A stretch of DNA of 64,000 bases from Polystyrenella longa (GCF_007750395.1 NZ_CP036281.1:6061481-6125480), one strand, 5' to 3'. Numbered from the stretch's first letter, positions 1 through 9,494 are shown. Numbers and translations: made by a program. The notes: generated from the sequence alone by a model not told the origin.

Positions 1-1207
1 TGTCTGTCGCTTCTGAAGTCGTTTTATAATCGTCGCTGGGCCACAACGATCGGAAGGGTTCCCGGCTGCGAGGTCGTTTGGGAATCTTTCGGTTTTCTTC
101 GCCAGCGTATTGAGATGTCCAGGCGATGTCGGTTCCAATGGCGACGTGATCGACGCCGAATTTTTTCGCGATGTAATCAACATGATCGAGCATCGTCGTC
201 AGGTCTCCCTTTCCGCGCAGATAGCGAGGAATACAGCAGATACCGACGTATCCACCGGAATCAACGATCGCCTTTACAACGTCATCCGGTTTACTGCGGA
301 AGTGTGGATAAATCCCCCCCGCAGTCGAGTGGCTGGCCACGACCGGTTTGCCCGAGACTTCAGCCGCTTCGCGACTCGTACGCCATCCACTGTGCGCACA
401 GTCGGGAATAATGCCAACCCGGTTCATTTCCGCAATGGCCTCGCGACCGAAGTCACTCAGACCGGCATCACTTTTTTCACCGCATCCATCGCCAATCATG
501 TTCCGACGTTGATACGTCAGGTGCATCATTCGGATACCAAGTTCGTAGAAAATCCGAACGTATTGGAGTTCTTCAGGAATCGAGATCCATTGCTGCGCCA
601 GAGGAACTCCATTGCCGGTCATGTAGAGACAATGTTTTCCGGCGGCTTTGGCCGCTTCGACATCGGCGGGTACAGCAGCTTTCGAAACATAGTCTTTCAA
701 GATATCGGTCGCGTAAGTAAATCGGGCAAGACGTTTGAGTAAACGTAGAGGATCCTGTCCTTCCTGTCCCGCATTCTGAAATATCGAGGTAACACCCGAG
801 ACTCGCCACGCATTCAGGTACTCTTGTTGCTCGGCCAGATTACTGACGAAGCGGGTCATCATCATATCTTCCCGCATCTCTTCGACTTCGCTATGGGAAG
901 CACCGGCTTCGATCGCGGCCGCTATCGCGTCTCCATCCACTGCAGCACGAGGAGCGAACGAGTACGAATCGAACACCAGTGAATCTGCATGCAACTGCAG
1001 GCCCTGTTCCAACTCGCTCGCGGAAGGTTTCAACATATTCAACGCCACTTCACGAACGTGCTGCATCCGTGGTGGAAGTCGTTCGGTTAATGCCTGGACC
1101 GGATTAAGCTCAGCAACGTCGTCACTGGCAGAAGTGGTTTGTGCAGAGAGAGCCGATGTGGCTGCAGTCAGTGCTGCCGTCGAGCACAGAAAGGTGCGGC
1201 GGTCCAT
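1..1207 (-). CDS. Membrane dipeptidase-like protein (peptidase M19), partial
   Basis: Reading the minus strand from the ATG at 1207 gives an open frame that runs off the window edge, so the C-terminus is missing. The N-terminus (MDRRTFLCSTAALTA) is a twin-arginine export signal. The body matches the M19 renal dipeptidase family: a segment LGIRMMHLTYQRRN, a GLSDFG motif, the histidine segments DCAHSGWRTS and ASHSTAGG, and HVAIGTDI. The family normally binds two zinc ions with an N-terminal His-x-Asp, a bridging Glu and two later His. Here the N-terminal motif reads FDSYSFAPR and the bridging Glu region reads LYMTGNGV, so those ligands appear absent while the two later His remain. It probably acts outside the cytoplasm; activity as a dipeptidase is doubtful. 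It follows the Nif3 gene by 151 bases on the same strand. Confidence 0.85.
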   Translation of the reverse strand, partial: MDRRTFLCSTAALTAATSALSAQTTSASDDVAELNPVQALTERLPPRMQHVREVALNMLKPSASELEQGLQLHADSLVFDSYSFAPRAAVDGDAIAAAIEAGASHSEVEEMREDMMMTRFVSNLAEQQEYLNAWRVSGVTSIFQNAGQEGQDPLRLLKRLARFTYATDILKDYVSKAAVPADVEAAKAAGKHCLYMTGNGVPLAQQWISIPEELQYVRIFYELGIRMMHLTYQRRNMIGDGCGEKSDAGLSDFGREAIAEMNRVGIIPDCAHSGWRTSREAAEVSGKPVVASHSTAGGIYPHFRSKPDDVVKAIVDSGGYVGICCIPRYLRGKGDLTTMLDHVDYIAKKFGVDHVAIGTDIAWTSQYAGEENRKIPKRPRSREPFRSLWPSDDYKTTSEATD

Positions 1208-1358
1208 GATGATATTCCGTAGTGGTCAAAACAAAGTCGGATTAGAAATGCAGAAGCAAACGAGAGATTTGTGTTCGCCCGCACTTCATTAAAAAGAGTC
1301 CGGCGACCAATTGCCAGCGCGGAATAGTTTTGAACAACGATCGATGCAAGTCGACCAA

Positions 1359-2162
1359 TTATTTCCAGCGGAAAGGATCCTGTTCCTGCTGGCTGGAATA
1401 AACTTCTACCCCAGGGAATTTTCGTTGCAGCTTTTCGGCGAGAAGTTCCATCGCGGGACGTTCGGTTTGATAATGTCCGGCGAGTAGCAAGGCGATATCG
1501 AGTTCGCGCGCTTCGAAAGCAGTATGAAAGCGGGCTTCCCCGGTGATGAACAAATCGCACCCCACTCGGGCTGCATCGCTCAGGAATTCTCCAGCAGATC
1601 CACAGGCAATTCCTACAGTGGCGATCTGTTCTTTGGATGCACCGGAGAGCGACAAGGCGGGAACGTTTAACAGTTCTTTGACTCGGGCCACAAACTCATC
1701 AAAGGGAACAGGCGTTTTTAAGCGTCCCCAGCGCCCGGCACCTGCCAGTGAGTGAGGACCGACAGACTGATCTTCGAGGGGTCGTAGGGGTTCGATATGG
1801 GTCAAACCGAGTAACTCGGCCAATTGCTGGTTAATGCCGCTCGGCGCACTGTCGTAGCGAGTATGGGGAGAGAAGACAGCGATCTGACTTTCGATCAAAT
1901 CGAGCAGCATCGATCCTTCCACGGTTGCCGTCGTGATCTGCTGCACCGGACGGAAAAGAATCGGGTGATGCGAAACTACGAGGTCAACGTTTTGCTTCAC
2001 TGCTTCGGCAGCGACGTCGGGCGTCAACGTGAGGCAGGTCAGCATAGACTGGATCGTTGCGGTTTCTCGACCGATTAACAGGCCCACGTTATCCCAGGAT
2101 TCTGCGAGTTCCGGCGGGGTAAGTTCGTCGAAATAAGCAATCAAGTCGGCGACGGTGGTCAT
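1359..2162 (-). CDS. Nif3-like dinuclear metal center protein
   Basis: 267 residues, close to the usual 250-270 for the short bacterial Nif3/YbgI family. Visible family motifs are the N-terminal PPELAESWDNVGLLIG, the metal-binding SHHPILF, the FSPHTRYDSAPSGIN segment (family form is usually AHTNLD..PGGVN) and the C-terminal LLAGHYQTERPAMELL with the second histidine and glutamate. These proteins form hexameric rings with two metal ions per subunit; the biological role is unsettled (annotated variously as GTP cyclohydrolase I type 2 or a metal-insertion hydrolase). The start codon overlaps the stop of the upstream 970-residue gene by four bases (ATGA), implying translational coupling. Confidence 0.93.
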   Translation of the reverse strand: MTTVADLIAYFDELTPPELAESWDNVGLLIGRETATIQSMLTCLTLTPDVAAEAVKQNVDLVVSHHPILFRPVQQITTATVEGSMLLDLIESQIAVFSPHTRYDSAPSGINQQLAELLGLTHIEPLRPLEDQSVGPHSLAGAGRWGRLKTPVPFDEFVARVKELLNVPALSLSGASKEQIATVGIACGSAGEFLSDAARVGCDLFITGEARFHTAFEARELDIALLLAGHYQTERPAMELLAEKLQRKFPGVEVYSSQQEQDPFRWK

Positions 2163-5071
2163 CGTGGCAACTGGTCTTCCTGTTCACGGTCTGCCTGTTG
2201 AGATCGAGGAAAGGGAAAGCGGGCAGACGAATCGTTTTCATCCCAATTCTCACCGATCGTCCAGTCCTTGTTCAAGACGCGGCGTCCCCCATCCTGTTCA
2301 GCCCGGATACGGAAGGAGTAACCCCTCCAGCGATCGGCATTCTTCAGATGATAGGTTTTTGTATCGCTGCTGCCTACTCCGAGCTTGACCACCCGGGTTT
2401 GTTTTCGGCGTTGTCCAGGAATATACAGATTACAATTGAAGTTCAACAGTTCGTCTTCGACTGAATTGTTACGGATGATCTGTTTGATAATCAAGCCGTT
2501 ATCTGAAGTCCGAACATCGACGACTTCGATCTCGATGTCTCCCAATCCAACCTGATAAGGCAGCTGTAACGAAAGCGTATACGGAAGTGTGTCAGCCTGT
2601 ATCTTCAGGTCAATCAACGTATCATGTATACCCATGCTGACGTTGTCCGGCAGATGCAGGTTGAATGGAAGCCGCTTTTTCTCCCCCACGGCCAGACTGA
2701 TCGATTTTGAATCTGGATCGATCCGCCAGTCACGGGCAGGCAGGTTAATCTTGTAAGTCACATTGATCCCCTGAGAGAACGTATTCTCCATCAACAGCGC
2801 ATCGGTGTGACGTCCCGATTGACTGGGGACTTTTCCTTTCTCATAACGAACCATCATTCGCATTTTGGTGACGCCGGGCAGACAGTTGCGGATAATGATA
2901 GGCGTTTTGCCGACCTGCAGAATGTGCTGCTGAGTGCTCTGATCAATCTGAAAGTCTTCGCCGACCTGGAGTTGCTGCCCCCACACGTTATAAATTTTGA
3001 CCTGCTCCGGGTTACCCAGAAATAGCTGTTCCTCGACCTGCTCTTTTTCATTCCAGAGAACCATGACTACTTCATTTTCTTTCTCGAAAAGGTAGTTCGT
3101 GCTCTCATTCGTTAATCGAAACGAACCTATTGATTTCGAATTCCGTAATGCAAGGGCTGTTGTTCGCCAAGGCAAAAACAGGAGCGTCGGCGAACCGGAA
3201 GTCATCATCAAACCATATTCGGGCGAGAAGATGTTCATCGCATAAATCTGGTTGGCGCCTCCCCGTTTGGCAGCAACCATTCGCTTCACGAGATCGGAAC
3301 CTCGGATATCTTTTTCGTAAGACCCATCTAACGGTTTGATCAGCACCCACAACGGAATCTTGTTGTCGCTTTTACGTGCCTCGACCAACCGACTATAGAG
3401 CAGTTTATCAGCGGGGATCGTTTTCTTCAGGCTGACACTCGAATCTTCGTCCTGCTCTACTGGTTCGTTTTTAATCGTAAGGAATGCCGAAGAGGGAACG
3501 ACGTTTTGGGGTAAGTCCGCATCCCAGGTCCAGCGAACGCCGACCTTCGTATTTCTACCGACGATATCAAAGTGGTTTTTAACAGAGGTGATTGTCTCGC
3601 CCAATCCCTTTTCGCCTACGAAACTGAGGTCTTCATCACCACCAAGTTGCCAGTACTGAACCGTCGAGGCGAAGTGAGCGATGGCCGGTTCCAGCGCGCG
3701 AGACCAGGATTTCCGCGACATATTGAAGACCTCTCTGACACCGCTCCAGTCCAGTTTGAACTGCTCTCGCAGATCGGGCGGTGGAGACTGTAACACTCCG
3801 ACCGCGGTAATACCTAAGGACGAAATGTCTTTGAAGAGTTCTGCGACAGGCTGTTGATCCGATTCGAAGGACTGTTTCCAGACGGGGTATTTCATCCAGT
3901 TGATGCCCGCCTGTCCCGAAATTCTGCCAAGATCGTCGAGCACGTTGGAAGGGAGTTCTGTATGAATCGACCAACCGAATTCCCCTTTAAGTTCGAAATC
4001 CGGATCTTTGTGTTGCACCAGATCCATAATGGCAAAAGAGGTTGTCTGCTGCGCAATCGGATAGTCGTCACGCTTAAGAACAGCGGCTATCTCGTAGAAA
4101 CCAATTTCCAGGTTTCTCGAATTCAATTCCCAGATGATCTCGTCGACATTCTTTTCGACTTCAATATTCGGATCCTGGGGGCGTTCAATCTGAAATACTT
4201 TATGCTGCTGGTTCCCATCGGCGCTGTCTTTTAATGTGAGGTGCAGCGTGTTTTTATGGTCATAGTTCAGACCACTAATTTTAAATTTAACATTGGTGTC
4301 TTGAGTTTCCCGGCGTAGGAAATCTTTGAAGTGGGAATAGAAGTCGTTGCTGGAAGAAAGGCGAGGTTTCTTAGCCAATCGAAGTGTGTCGAACCAGACC
4401 GTCCCGCGGATGTCTTTTGCTCGTTGGTTAACGACATGCAAGCCAATGAACACATAAGAGACTTCATTCTGCGGCAGGATGTCGCGGATCTCAATTTTCT
4501 GCCACTCATTCCATGTGCCGGTGACGGGTTCACTTAAGTAGCGTTGGACCGACTCTCGTTTGGAATTCACCAGGTTGATGGAAATCATCGCTGCAGAGTT
4601 CTTCAAACCCTCTGTCCGTATCCAACCTTCAAAAACATACGAGTACAGCGGGTTGATCTGGGCCGCTTTATTAAATGGTGAATAGCAGGCAAAATCACCT
4701 CCATTCAAATCGACCCGAAAACTCTGCGGGAATGACGAGCCTGGCTCTGCATCGGCAGGCTTTTGCCCGACACTACGATCAATTCCGCAATTCACGTATT
4801 GGGGAAAGTTGTCTCCCTTGCGCCGGTTCCAGTCGTCCGGCATATTGTCGAGGTCCTTGTCACCATCGTAAGGACGCGAAGGATCCTGCTCAAAGGCGAA
4901 GTGCAAAACTTCTTCCGAGCCGACGAACGAATCGTTCTCTTCTCCCAGTAAACTCGACGTCGCAGAGGCAGCCTGAACTGGAGCTACGGTCGCACAGATC
5001 AGAATCGCGAGGAACATCATCCACCCGTACAGGCCGGCCTGAAAAAATGTTGATCGATTCGAATTCAGCAT
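2159..5071 (-). CDS. Large exported protein, unknown function
   Basis: 970 residues with an N-terminal signal (hydrophobic stretch GWMMFLAILICATVAPVQAA, cleavage near residue 35). Residues about 60-85 contain an acidic calcium-loop-like run (DKDLDNMPDDWNR). Residues about 100-235 look like a beta-sandwich carbohydrate-binding type module (FEGWIRTEG, TWNEWQKIEI, VWFDTLRLAKK). The middle (about 370-640) has patterns of a glycoside-hydrolase clan A barrel, such as GINWMKYPVW and VQYWQLGGDED, but I cannot assign a family. The C-terminal third reads as beta-rich Ig-like domains (AVGEKKRLPFNLHLPDN). I do not recognise a named family; an envelope or carbohydrate-related role is inference. It is the first gene of a probable unit with the Nif3 gene. 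Confidence 0.75.
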   Translation of the reverse strand: MLNSNRSTFFQAGLYGWMMFLAILICATVAPVQAASATSSLLGEENDSFVGSEEVLHFAFEQDPSRPYDGDKDLDNMPDDWNRRKGDNFPQYVNCGIDRSVGQKPADAEPGSSFPQSFRVDLNGGDFACYSPFNKAAQINPLYSYVFEGWIRTEGLKNSAAMISINLVNSKRESVQRYLSEPVTGTWNEWQKIEIRDILPQNEVSYVFIGLHVVNQRAKDIRGTVWFDTLRLAKKPRLSSSNDFYSHFKDFLRRETQDTNVKFKISGLNYDHKNTLHLTLKDSADGNQQHKVFQIERPQDPNIEVEKNVDEIIWELNSRNLEIGFYEIAAVLKRDDYPIAQQTTSFAIMDLVQHKDPDFELKGEFGWSIHTELPSNVLDDLGRISGQAGINWMKYPVWKQSFESDQQPVAELFKDISSLGITAVGVLQSPPPDLREQFKLDWSGVREVFNMSRKSWSRALEPAIAHFASTVQYWQLGGDEDLSFVGEKGLGETITSVKNHFDIVGRNTKVGVRWTWDADLPQNVVPSSAFLTIKNEPVEQDEDSSVSLKKTIPADKLLYSRLVEARKSDNKIPLWVLIKPLDGSYEKDIRGSDLVKRMVAAKRGGANQIYAMNIFSPEYGLMMTSGSPTLLFLPWRTTALALRNSKSIGSFRLTNESTNYLFEKENEVVMVLWNEKEQVEEQLFLGNPEQVKIYNVWGQQLQVGEDFQIDQSTQQHILQVGKTPIIIRNCLPGVTKMRMMVRYEKGKVPSQSGRHTDALLMENTFSQGINVTYKINLPARDWRIDPDSKSISLAVGEKKRLPFNLHLPDNVSMGIHDTLIDLKIQADTLPYTLSLQLPYQVGLGDIEIEVVDVRTSDNGLIIKQIIRNNSVEDELLNFNCNLYIPGQRRKQTRVVKLGVGSSDTKTYHLKNADRWRGYSFRIRAEQDGGRRVLNKDWTIGENWDENDSSARFPFPRSQQADREQEDQLPR

Positions 5072-5411
5072 GCGCGCACCAGAAGCCGGTAAGGGAACAG
5101 AAGGTTCTTCTCTTTGTCTGTTCGGAAAGAAGCCGCGGCCGACTGAAGATTATCCGGCAATGCACAATTATGCCGATTTTAGGGGCGAGCATTCTGCAGC
5201 CTGTTCTAGTCGTCATATAAACTTATTTGGCTTTCTGGCAAGACGTTAGGTCAAATCGAATGCCGTTCGAACGGTATTGCTGGAAGTCCCGGTCAAAACC
5301 CGTTATACCGAGAGTTCGAATCCCCCCTTCGGCCAATCTTTTCCCAAATGACCCGGGAACTTTCCTATGGATTGTGAACAGACCGGGGGCGCTCCCTGAT
5401 TTATCAGAGAA
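5072..5411. other. Divergent intergenic region
   Basis: 340 bases between divergent genes, expected to hold both promoters. Besides the tRNA-like fragment listed separately at 5301-5335 I see no coding potential. A short open frame over 5227-5415 includes the residues RVRIPPSA, an artefact commonly produced when a tRNA T-arm is translated, and is not a gene. Confidence 0.5.
5301..5335 (+). other. tRNA 3'-end-like fragment
   Basis: The stretch contains a canonical T-loop (GTTCGAATC) followed by CCCC and then CTTCGGCCA, the layout of the T-arm, acceptor strand and CCA end of a tRNA. Pairing is imperfect: the five bases before the loop (GAGAG) form A-C mismatches with CCCCC, and no 5' acceptor partner (GCCGAAG) is visible in the 100 bases upstream. 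It is best read as a decayed tRNA remnant, or chance similarity. A past attachment site is possible but no integrase is nearby. Confidence 0.3.
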
Positions 5412-6215
5412 ATGACCTGTATGCTTATTCAGAAATTCGGCATGGCCACGTGGCCTTTCAATCTTCCCATCAAGCAGGCATTGCGGGCCGCCTCCGAAGC
5501 GGGCGCCCGAGGTGTGCTGGTGAACGCTCGCACGGAAACTCCCGCACGCGAGATGTCCCTCTCCGCACAACGTGATTTTCGACGGTACCTGGGCGAACTG
5601 ACATTGAGTTTGACTGGATTCCATTTCCCCACACGACATGCCATTCACGATCAGCAACATCTGGACGAACGTCTCAGTGCAATCAAACAAGCGATGCAGT
5701 TCTGCGCAGGGATGAAAACGAAGGTACTCCTCGTGGATATCGGTTCGCTTCCCGAGTCGAGCGAAAGTACCGAAGTGGAATTGAAGACCTTTCACGATGT
5801 TCTGACCGATCTGGCGACGTTGGGAAATCACATCGGGGTCACTCCCTGTGTGACGCCCGCGGGAGGAAGTCTGCAACAACTGCGGCAATTACTCGATCAA
5901 ATCGGCTCTGGCCCAGTCGGGATCAATCTCGACCCGGCGACAGCGGTCTTGAATAAACAGAATCCGACGGAAGTTGTCCGGCTCTTTCATGACCGGCTGC
6001 TGCATGTCACGGCTCGTGATGCCACGCGGACGCGTGATGGTATCGGTCAGGAGACCTCTATCGGTCGGGGAGAGGTCGAGTGGGAAGAAGTCCTCGCAGT
6101 ACTGGCTGAAGTTGAGTACTCGGGTTGGGTGACCGTCCAGCGATCCTCTGGCGAAAAACCAGGGAGCGATATGGAGCAAGGCATCAAGTACTTAAAGAAC
6201 ATTGGAATTGAGTGA
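5412..6215 (+). CDS. Sugar phosphate isomerase/epimerase-like TIM barrel
   Basis: 267 residues of the xylose isomerase-like TIM barrel superfamily (AP endonuclease 2 fold). Family features seen: an early FNLPIKQALRAASEAGARGVLVNA, the central HIGVTPCVTPAGG, a GINLDPATAV segment (family form NLDPGH), LLHVTARDATR and the closing IGRGEVEWEEVLAVLAEVEYSGWVTVQ. No signal peptide, so cytoplasmic. The substrate cannot be read from sequence. An internal ATG nine bases downstream (MLIQKFG) is an alternative start. It is followed after 114 bases by xseA on the same strand. Confidence 0.85.
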   Translation: MTCMLIQKFGMATWPFNLPIKQALRAASEAGARGVLVNARTETPAREMSLSAQRDFRRYLGELTLSLTGFHFPTRHAIHDQQHLDERLSAIKQAMQFCAGMKTKVLLVDIGSLPESSESTEVELKTFHDVLTDLATLGNHIGVTPCVTPAGGSLQQLRQLLDQIGSGPVGINLDPATAVLNKQNPTEVVRLFHDRLLHVTARDATRTRDGIGQETSIGRGEVEWEEVLAVLAEVEYSGWVTVQRSSGEKPGSDMEQGIKYLKNIGIE

Positions 6216-6329
6216 TTCAAGCTGCGTGAGTCACGGACAGCCAGTCGGTCGAGCAAGTTTGATCTCCCAGTCATCGCCTATCCCAGCCGTATCAAATTCA
6301 ATACGAAAGCTTCAATTAGAAAGCACAGC

Positions 6330-7580
6330 ATGTCCCACGGTTATGATACGCCCGAGGAAGAGTCGGTCTGGTCGGTATCGGAGTTAACCCGGCAGATGAA
6401 GGAACTGCTGGAGTCAAACTTTCCGCTGGTCTGGGTGGCGGGAGAAGTCTCCAGCTGCACCCGCGCCCGTTCCGGCCATATTTACCTGACCTTGAAAGAT
6501 GAGAATTCCCAGATCAGTGCTGTTATCTGGAAGGGGACTGCCAACCGGCTCAAATTCGATCTGGATGATGGTTTGCAAGTGATCGCTGCGGGAGCCGTGG
6601 AGGTCTATCAACCGCGTGGATCTTACCAGCTCATCATCCGGGAACTGATCCCGCAGGGGATGGGCCCTCTGGAACTCGCGTTCCGACAGTTACAGGCTAA
6701 GCTGGCCGAAGAAGGTTTGTTCGCGCCGGAACGAAAAAAACTCATTCCTCGGTTTCCGATGCGCATTGCCGTCGTCACCAGTCCAACCAGCGCGGCGGTT
6801 CGGGATATGTTACAGGTAATGAGCCGCCGCTGGCCGGTCGCCGAGATTATAGTCGTCCCGGCTCAAGTGCAGGGTGCCCAAGCGGGGGGCGAGATCGCTG
6901 CCGGACTGAAAGCGGTCGAATCGATTCCCAATGTCGACGTCGTCATCGTCGGTCGCGGTGGGGGAAGTCTGGAGGACTTATGGGCCTTCAACGAAGAAAT
7001 CGTCGCTCGCGCTATCGCCGCCTGTCCGATTCCAGTAATCAGTGCCGTCGGACACGAGATAGACGTCACCATCGCCGACCTGGTCGCCGACCGGAGGGCT
7101 TTGACTCCCAGTGAAGCGGGAGAGCTTGTGGTTCCCGATTTACGGGACATTCTCGGGGGTGTACGTCAGATTGAGAACGACTTACGCTCGGCCCTGCGAG
7201 AACAGGCTCACCGGGCTCGTATGCAACTGGAAGCCCTCGTTTCTCGGCCCGTGTTCGCCCGACCTCTGTCGACTGTGCATGATCGGACGATGCAACTGGA
7301 TGAGCTGGCGGCGCGACTGAACCAGAACGCTAAACGCGTTGTCCATGAAGGGGGCAATCGATTGCAGAATCTCAGCCGAACGCTGGAAGCCCTCAGTCCG
7401 CTGAATGTGCTCAGCCGGGGGTATTCTGTCACCCGGAGACCTGAAACGGGCGAAATCGTCCATCAGTCGGACCAAATTGGGACGGGAGACCGACTGGAGA
7501 CTTTGATCAGGGATGGAATTTTATATAGTCGGGTAGAGTCCGTAGAAAAAAAGGACTCGATGCCCGAAAATGAAGCCTGA
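6330..7580 (+). CDS. xseA: Exodeoxyribonuclease VII large subunit
   Basis: 416 residues, typical for XseA. Exonuclease VII degrades single-stranded DNA from both ends to acid-soluble oligonucleotides and works with several copies of the small subunit. The N-terminal OB-fold is clear (VWVAGEVSSCTRARSGHIYLTL then SAVIWKG). The catalytic half has PMRIAVVTSPTSAAVRDM, VVIVGRGGGSLEDLWAFNEE and PVISAVGHEIDVTIADLVAD, all strongly conserved in the family, followed by a coiled-coil region that binds XseB. The small subunit gene follows 108 bases downstream. Confidence 0.98.
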   Translation: MSHGYDTPEEESVWSVSELTRQMKELLESNFPLVWVAGEVSSCTRARSGHIYLTLKDENSQISAVIWKGTANRLKFDLDDGLQVIAAGAVEVYQPRGSYQLIIRELIPQGMGPLELAFRQLQAKLAEEGLFAPERKKLIPRFPMRIAVVTSPTSAAVRDMLQVMSRRWPVAEIIVVPAQVQGAQAGGEIAAGLKAVESIPNVDVVIVGRGGGSLEDLWAFNEEIVARAIAACPIPVISAVGHEIDVTIADLVADRRALTPSEAGELVVPDLRDILGGVRQIENDLRSALREQAHRARMQLEALVSRPVFARPLSTVHDRTMQLDELAARLNQNAKRVVHEGGNRLQNLSRTLEALSPLNVLSRGYSVTRRPETGEIVHQSDQIGTGDRLETLIRDGILYSRVESVEKKDSMPENEA

Positions 7581-7688
7581 ATTCTGAAGTACCTGTTCAT
7601 TGCACAGGGGCAACCTGGTTCCTTGTTGTCCTCTTTTCAATCGATCCCCTGAATAAGCTCCCAAACAGCACCAGAGAAGTATTGGCCG

Positions 7689-8078
7689 ATGGCGAAAAAA
7701 GCAAAAGACAATCAGGAAGAATCTGCTCCCAGTTTTGAGGAGGCACTCACCCGTTTACAGGACATCGTGACCGATCTTGAATCGGGTGAAATGGGACTGG
7801 AAACTTCCCTGCAACGCTACGAAGAAGGAGTTGGACTGATTCGTCTCTGCTATCAGACACTGGAAGCGGCGGAACAGAAGATTGAAATCCTGACTCGACT
7901 CGACTCAGACGGGGATATCGAGACAGAACCCTTTGACGCCGAATCGACTTTCAGTCAAACCGGAGGAGAGGCGAAACGACGCAAGAGTAGCGTCAGCCGT
8001 AGCAAAGCCAAGCCGAAACCCAAACCGGATGAAAGTGAAGACGACCCGGAGGAGGATCCTCGAAAACTTCTGTTTTAA
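7689..8078 (+). CDS. xseB: Exodeoxyribonuclease VII small subunit
   Basis: 129 residues. The first 70 are the standard XseB helical hairpin (SFEEALTRLQDIVTDLESGE, then LETSLQRYEEGVGLIRLCYQ), which coats the coiled coil of the large subunit. The usual length is about 80; here the remainder is a charged, low-complexity tail (KAKPKPKPDESEDDPEEDP) ending in KLLF, of unknown role. Placement directly after xseA supports the call. Confidence 0.95.
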   Translation: MAKKAKDNQEESAPSFEEALTRLQDIVTDLESGEMGLETSLQRYEEGVGLIRLCYQTLEAAEQKIEILTRLDSDGDIETEPFDAESTFSQTGGEAKRRKSSVSRSKAKPKPKPDESEDDPEEDPRKLLF

Positions 8079-8215
8079 ATTGTGTCCCGTATCTGTCACT
8101 GATTTCGTGATAGAACATGTTCATATTCTACTCTTCTGTTTAATGACATCCGGATAACTCCGCCGCCCAGTTTTCCGACGCCCCCTATCAACCTTTTGCG
8201 AAGCTGAATTTCTAC

Positions 8216-9283
8216 ATGAGCCTGTTTCGTCCTAATATCGATCAAATGCAGGGGTATGTTCCCGGTGAACAACCTCAGGAAAAAGACTGGATCAAGCTGA
8301 ATACGAATGAGAATCCGTATTCGCATTCGCCGCGCGTCGCCGAAGCCATTGAGAAAGCGGCGCGGAGCCGACTGAACGTCTACCCCGACCCGCTCGTGAA
8401 AAGTTTCCGGGAAGAGGCGTCTAAACTATTCAACGTGGATCCCGACTGGATCCTGCCGGCGAATGGAAGTGATGAAAACCTGACGATTCTCGTTCGCAGT
8501 TTTGTGGATCCTGGTGAGGTGATCTCTTACGCCTATCCCAGCTACGTACTGTATGAATCGCTGGCGGAAATTCAGGGATGCCCGTGTGAACGATTACTGC
8601 TGAACGAGGACTGGTCCTGGGACCTGGATCGGGTACAGCCTCAGGTGGATAAGTCGAAGCTGCTGTTCGTTCCCAATCCGAATTCGCCTTCCGGCACATT
8701 ATGGGATGATGAGACGCTCATTAAACTGATCCCGCCGAAGGGCATATTGGTACTGGACCAGGCTTATGGTGATTTCTGTGACTCGCCTGATAAAGGATCG
8801 CTTATCAAGGGCGAGCATGGTGCTCAGGTCGTCATCACGCGAACCTTAAGTAAGTCTTACAGCTTGGCCGGAATTCGTTTTGGATTCTCCATCGCGCAAC
8901 CCGATCTAATCGCGGGAATGCGGAAAGTCAAAGACAGTTACAACTGCAATACACTCTCGATCGCAGCCGCAACTGCAGCAATGCAAGATCAAGAGTGGAT
9001 GCAGAAAAACGCCCGACGAATTCAAGTGACACGCGAACGATTAACACTCGCCCTGCGCCTGCTCGGTTTCGATGTGCAAGATAGTCAAACGAATTTTGTC
9101 TGGGCGACTCATCCGAAACGGGACCACGAACAACTTTACCAGGAACTGAAGGCTCGCCGGATTCTCGTGCGTTTTATGAAGTTCCCCGATACGATCAATG
9201 GTCTTCTGACCGGGCTACGCATTACCGTGGGAACCGATACCGAAATCGATACGTTCCTGGAGAAACTCAAAGAGATCATCTAA
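8216..9283 (+). CDS. hisC: Histidinol-phosphate aminotransferase
   Basis: 355 residues, a fold-type I PLP aminotransferase that converts imidazole acetol-phosphate to histidinol phosphate. Seen: the N-terminal KLNTNENPYSHSP, LPANGSDENLTILVRSFVDPG, FVPNPNSPSGT, VLDQAYGDFCD and the PLP lysine in TRTLSKSYSLAGIRFGF, and the C-terminal LRITVGT. This is the full HisC motif set. The next same-strand gene is hisB, 236 bases on, so two histidine genes lie together here while the rest of the pathway is not in the window. Confidence 0.95.
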   Translation: MSLFRPNIDQMQGYVPGEQPQEKDWIKLNTNENPYSHSPRVAEAIEKAARSRLNVYPDPLVKSFREEASKLFNVDPDWILPANGSDENLTILVRSFVDPGEVISYAYPSYVLYESLAEIQGCPCERLLLNEDWSWDLDRVQPQVDKSKLLFVPNPNSPSGTLWDDETLIKLIPPKGILVLDQAYGDFCDSPDKGSLIKGEHGAQVVITRTLSKSYSLAGIRFGFSIAQPDLIAGMRKVKDSYNCNTLSIAAATAAMQDQEWMQKNARRIQVTRERLTLALRLLGFDVQDSQTNFVWATHPKRDHEQLYQELKARRILVRFMKFPDTINGLLTGLRITVGTDTEIDTFLEKLKEII

Positions 9284-9466
9284 TCGCCGGCCAGCACCTG
9301 CCGGTATTAACGATTGTCCCGCCTGTAAGTTGATTCCTCTCATTGGTTTTCCAAGGTACCCGTTGCGGCACCGAAGGAACGAGGTATTCTACAGAGAGCC
9401 CAATTCGAACGGGTAAACATCTCGTAAATAACTACTCGTACTACTTATCACTAACCTGCCCGTCGC

Positions 9467-9494
9467 CCAGTTTGGATAACCAAACTGGTTATCC
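9467..9494 (+). promoter_or_regulatory. Two mutually exclusive hairpins upstream of hisB
   Basis: CCAGTTTGG at 9467-9475 pairs perfectly with CCAAACTGG at 9480-9488 over an ATAA loop. Alternatively GGATAACC at 9474-9481 pairs with GGTTATCC at 9487-9494 over AAACT. The two stems share bases and cannot form together. The element ends 25 bases before the hisB start. An attenuator-like switch or a simple palindromic operator are both possible. Confidence 0.45.

Noticed and set aside
110..742. Plus-strand open frame of 210 residues at the window start
   Set aside because: It is antisense to the M19-like gene, whose motifs are clear on the minus strand.
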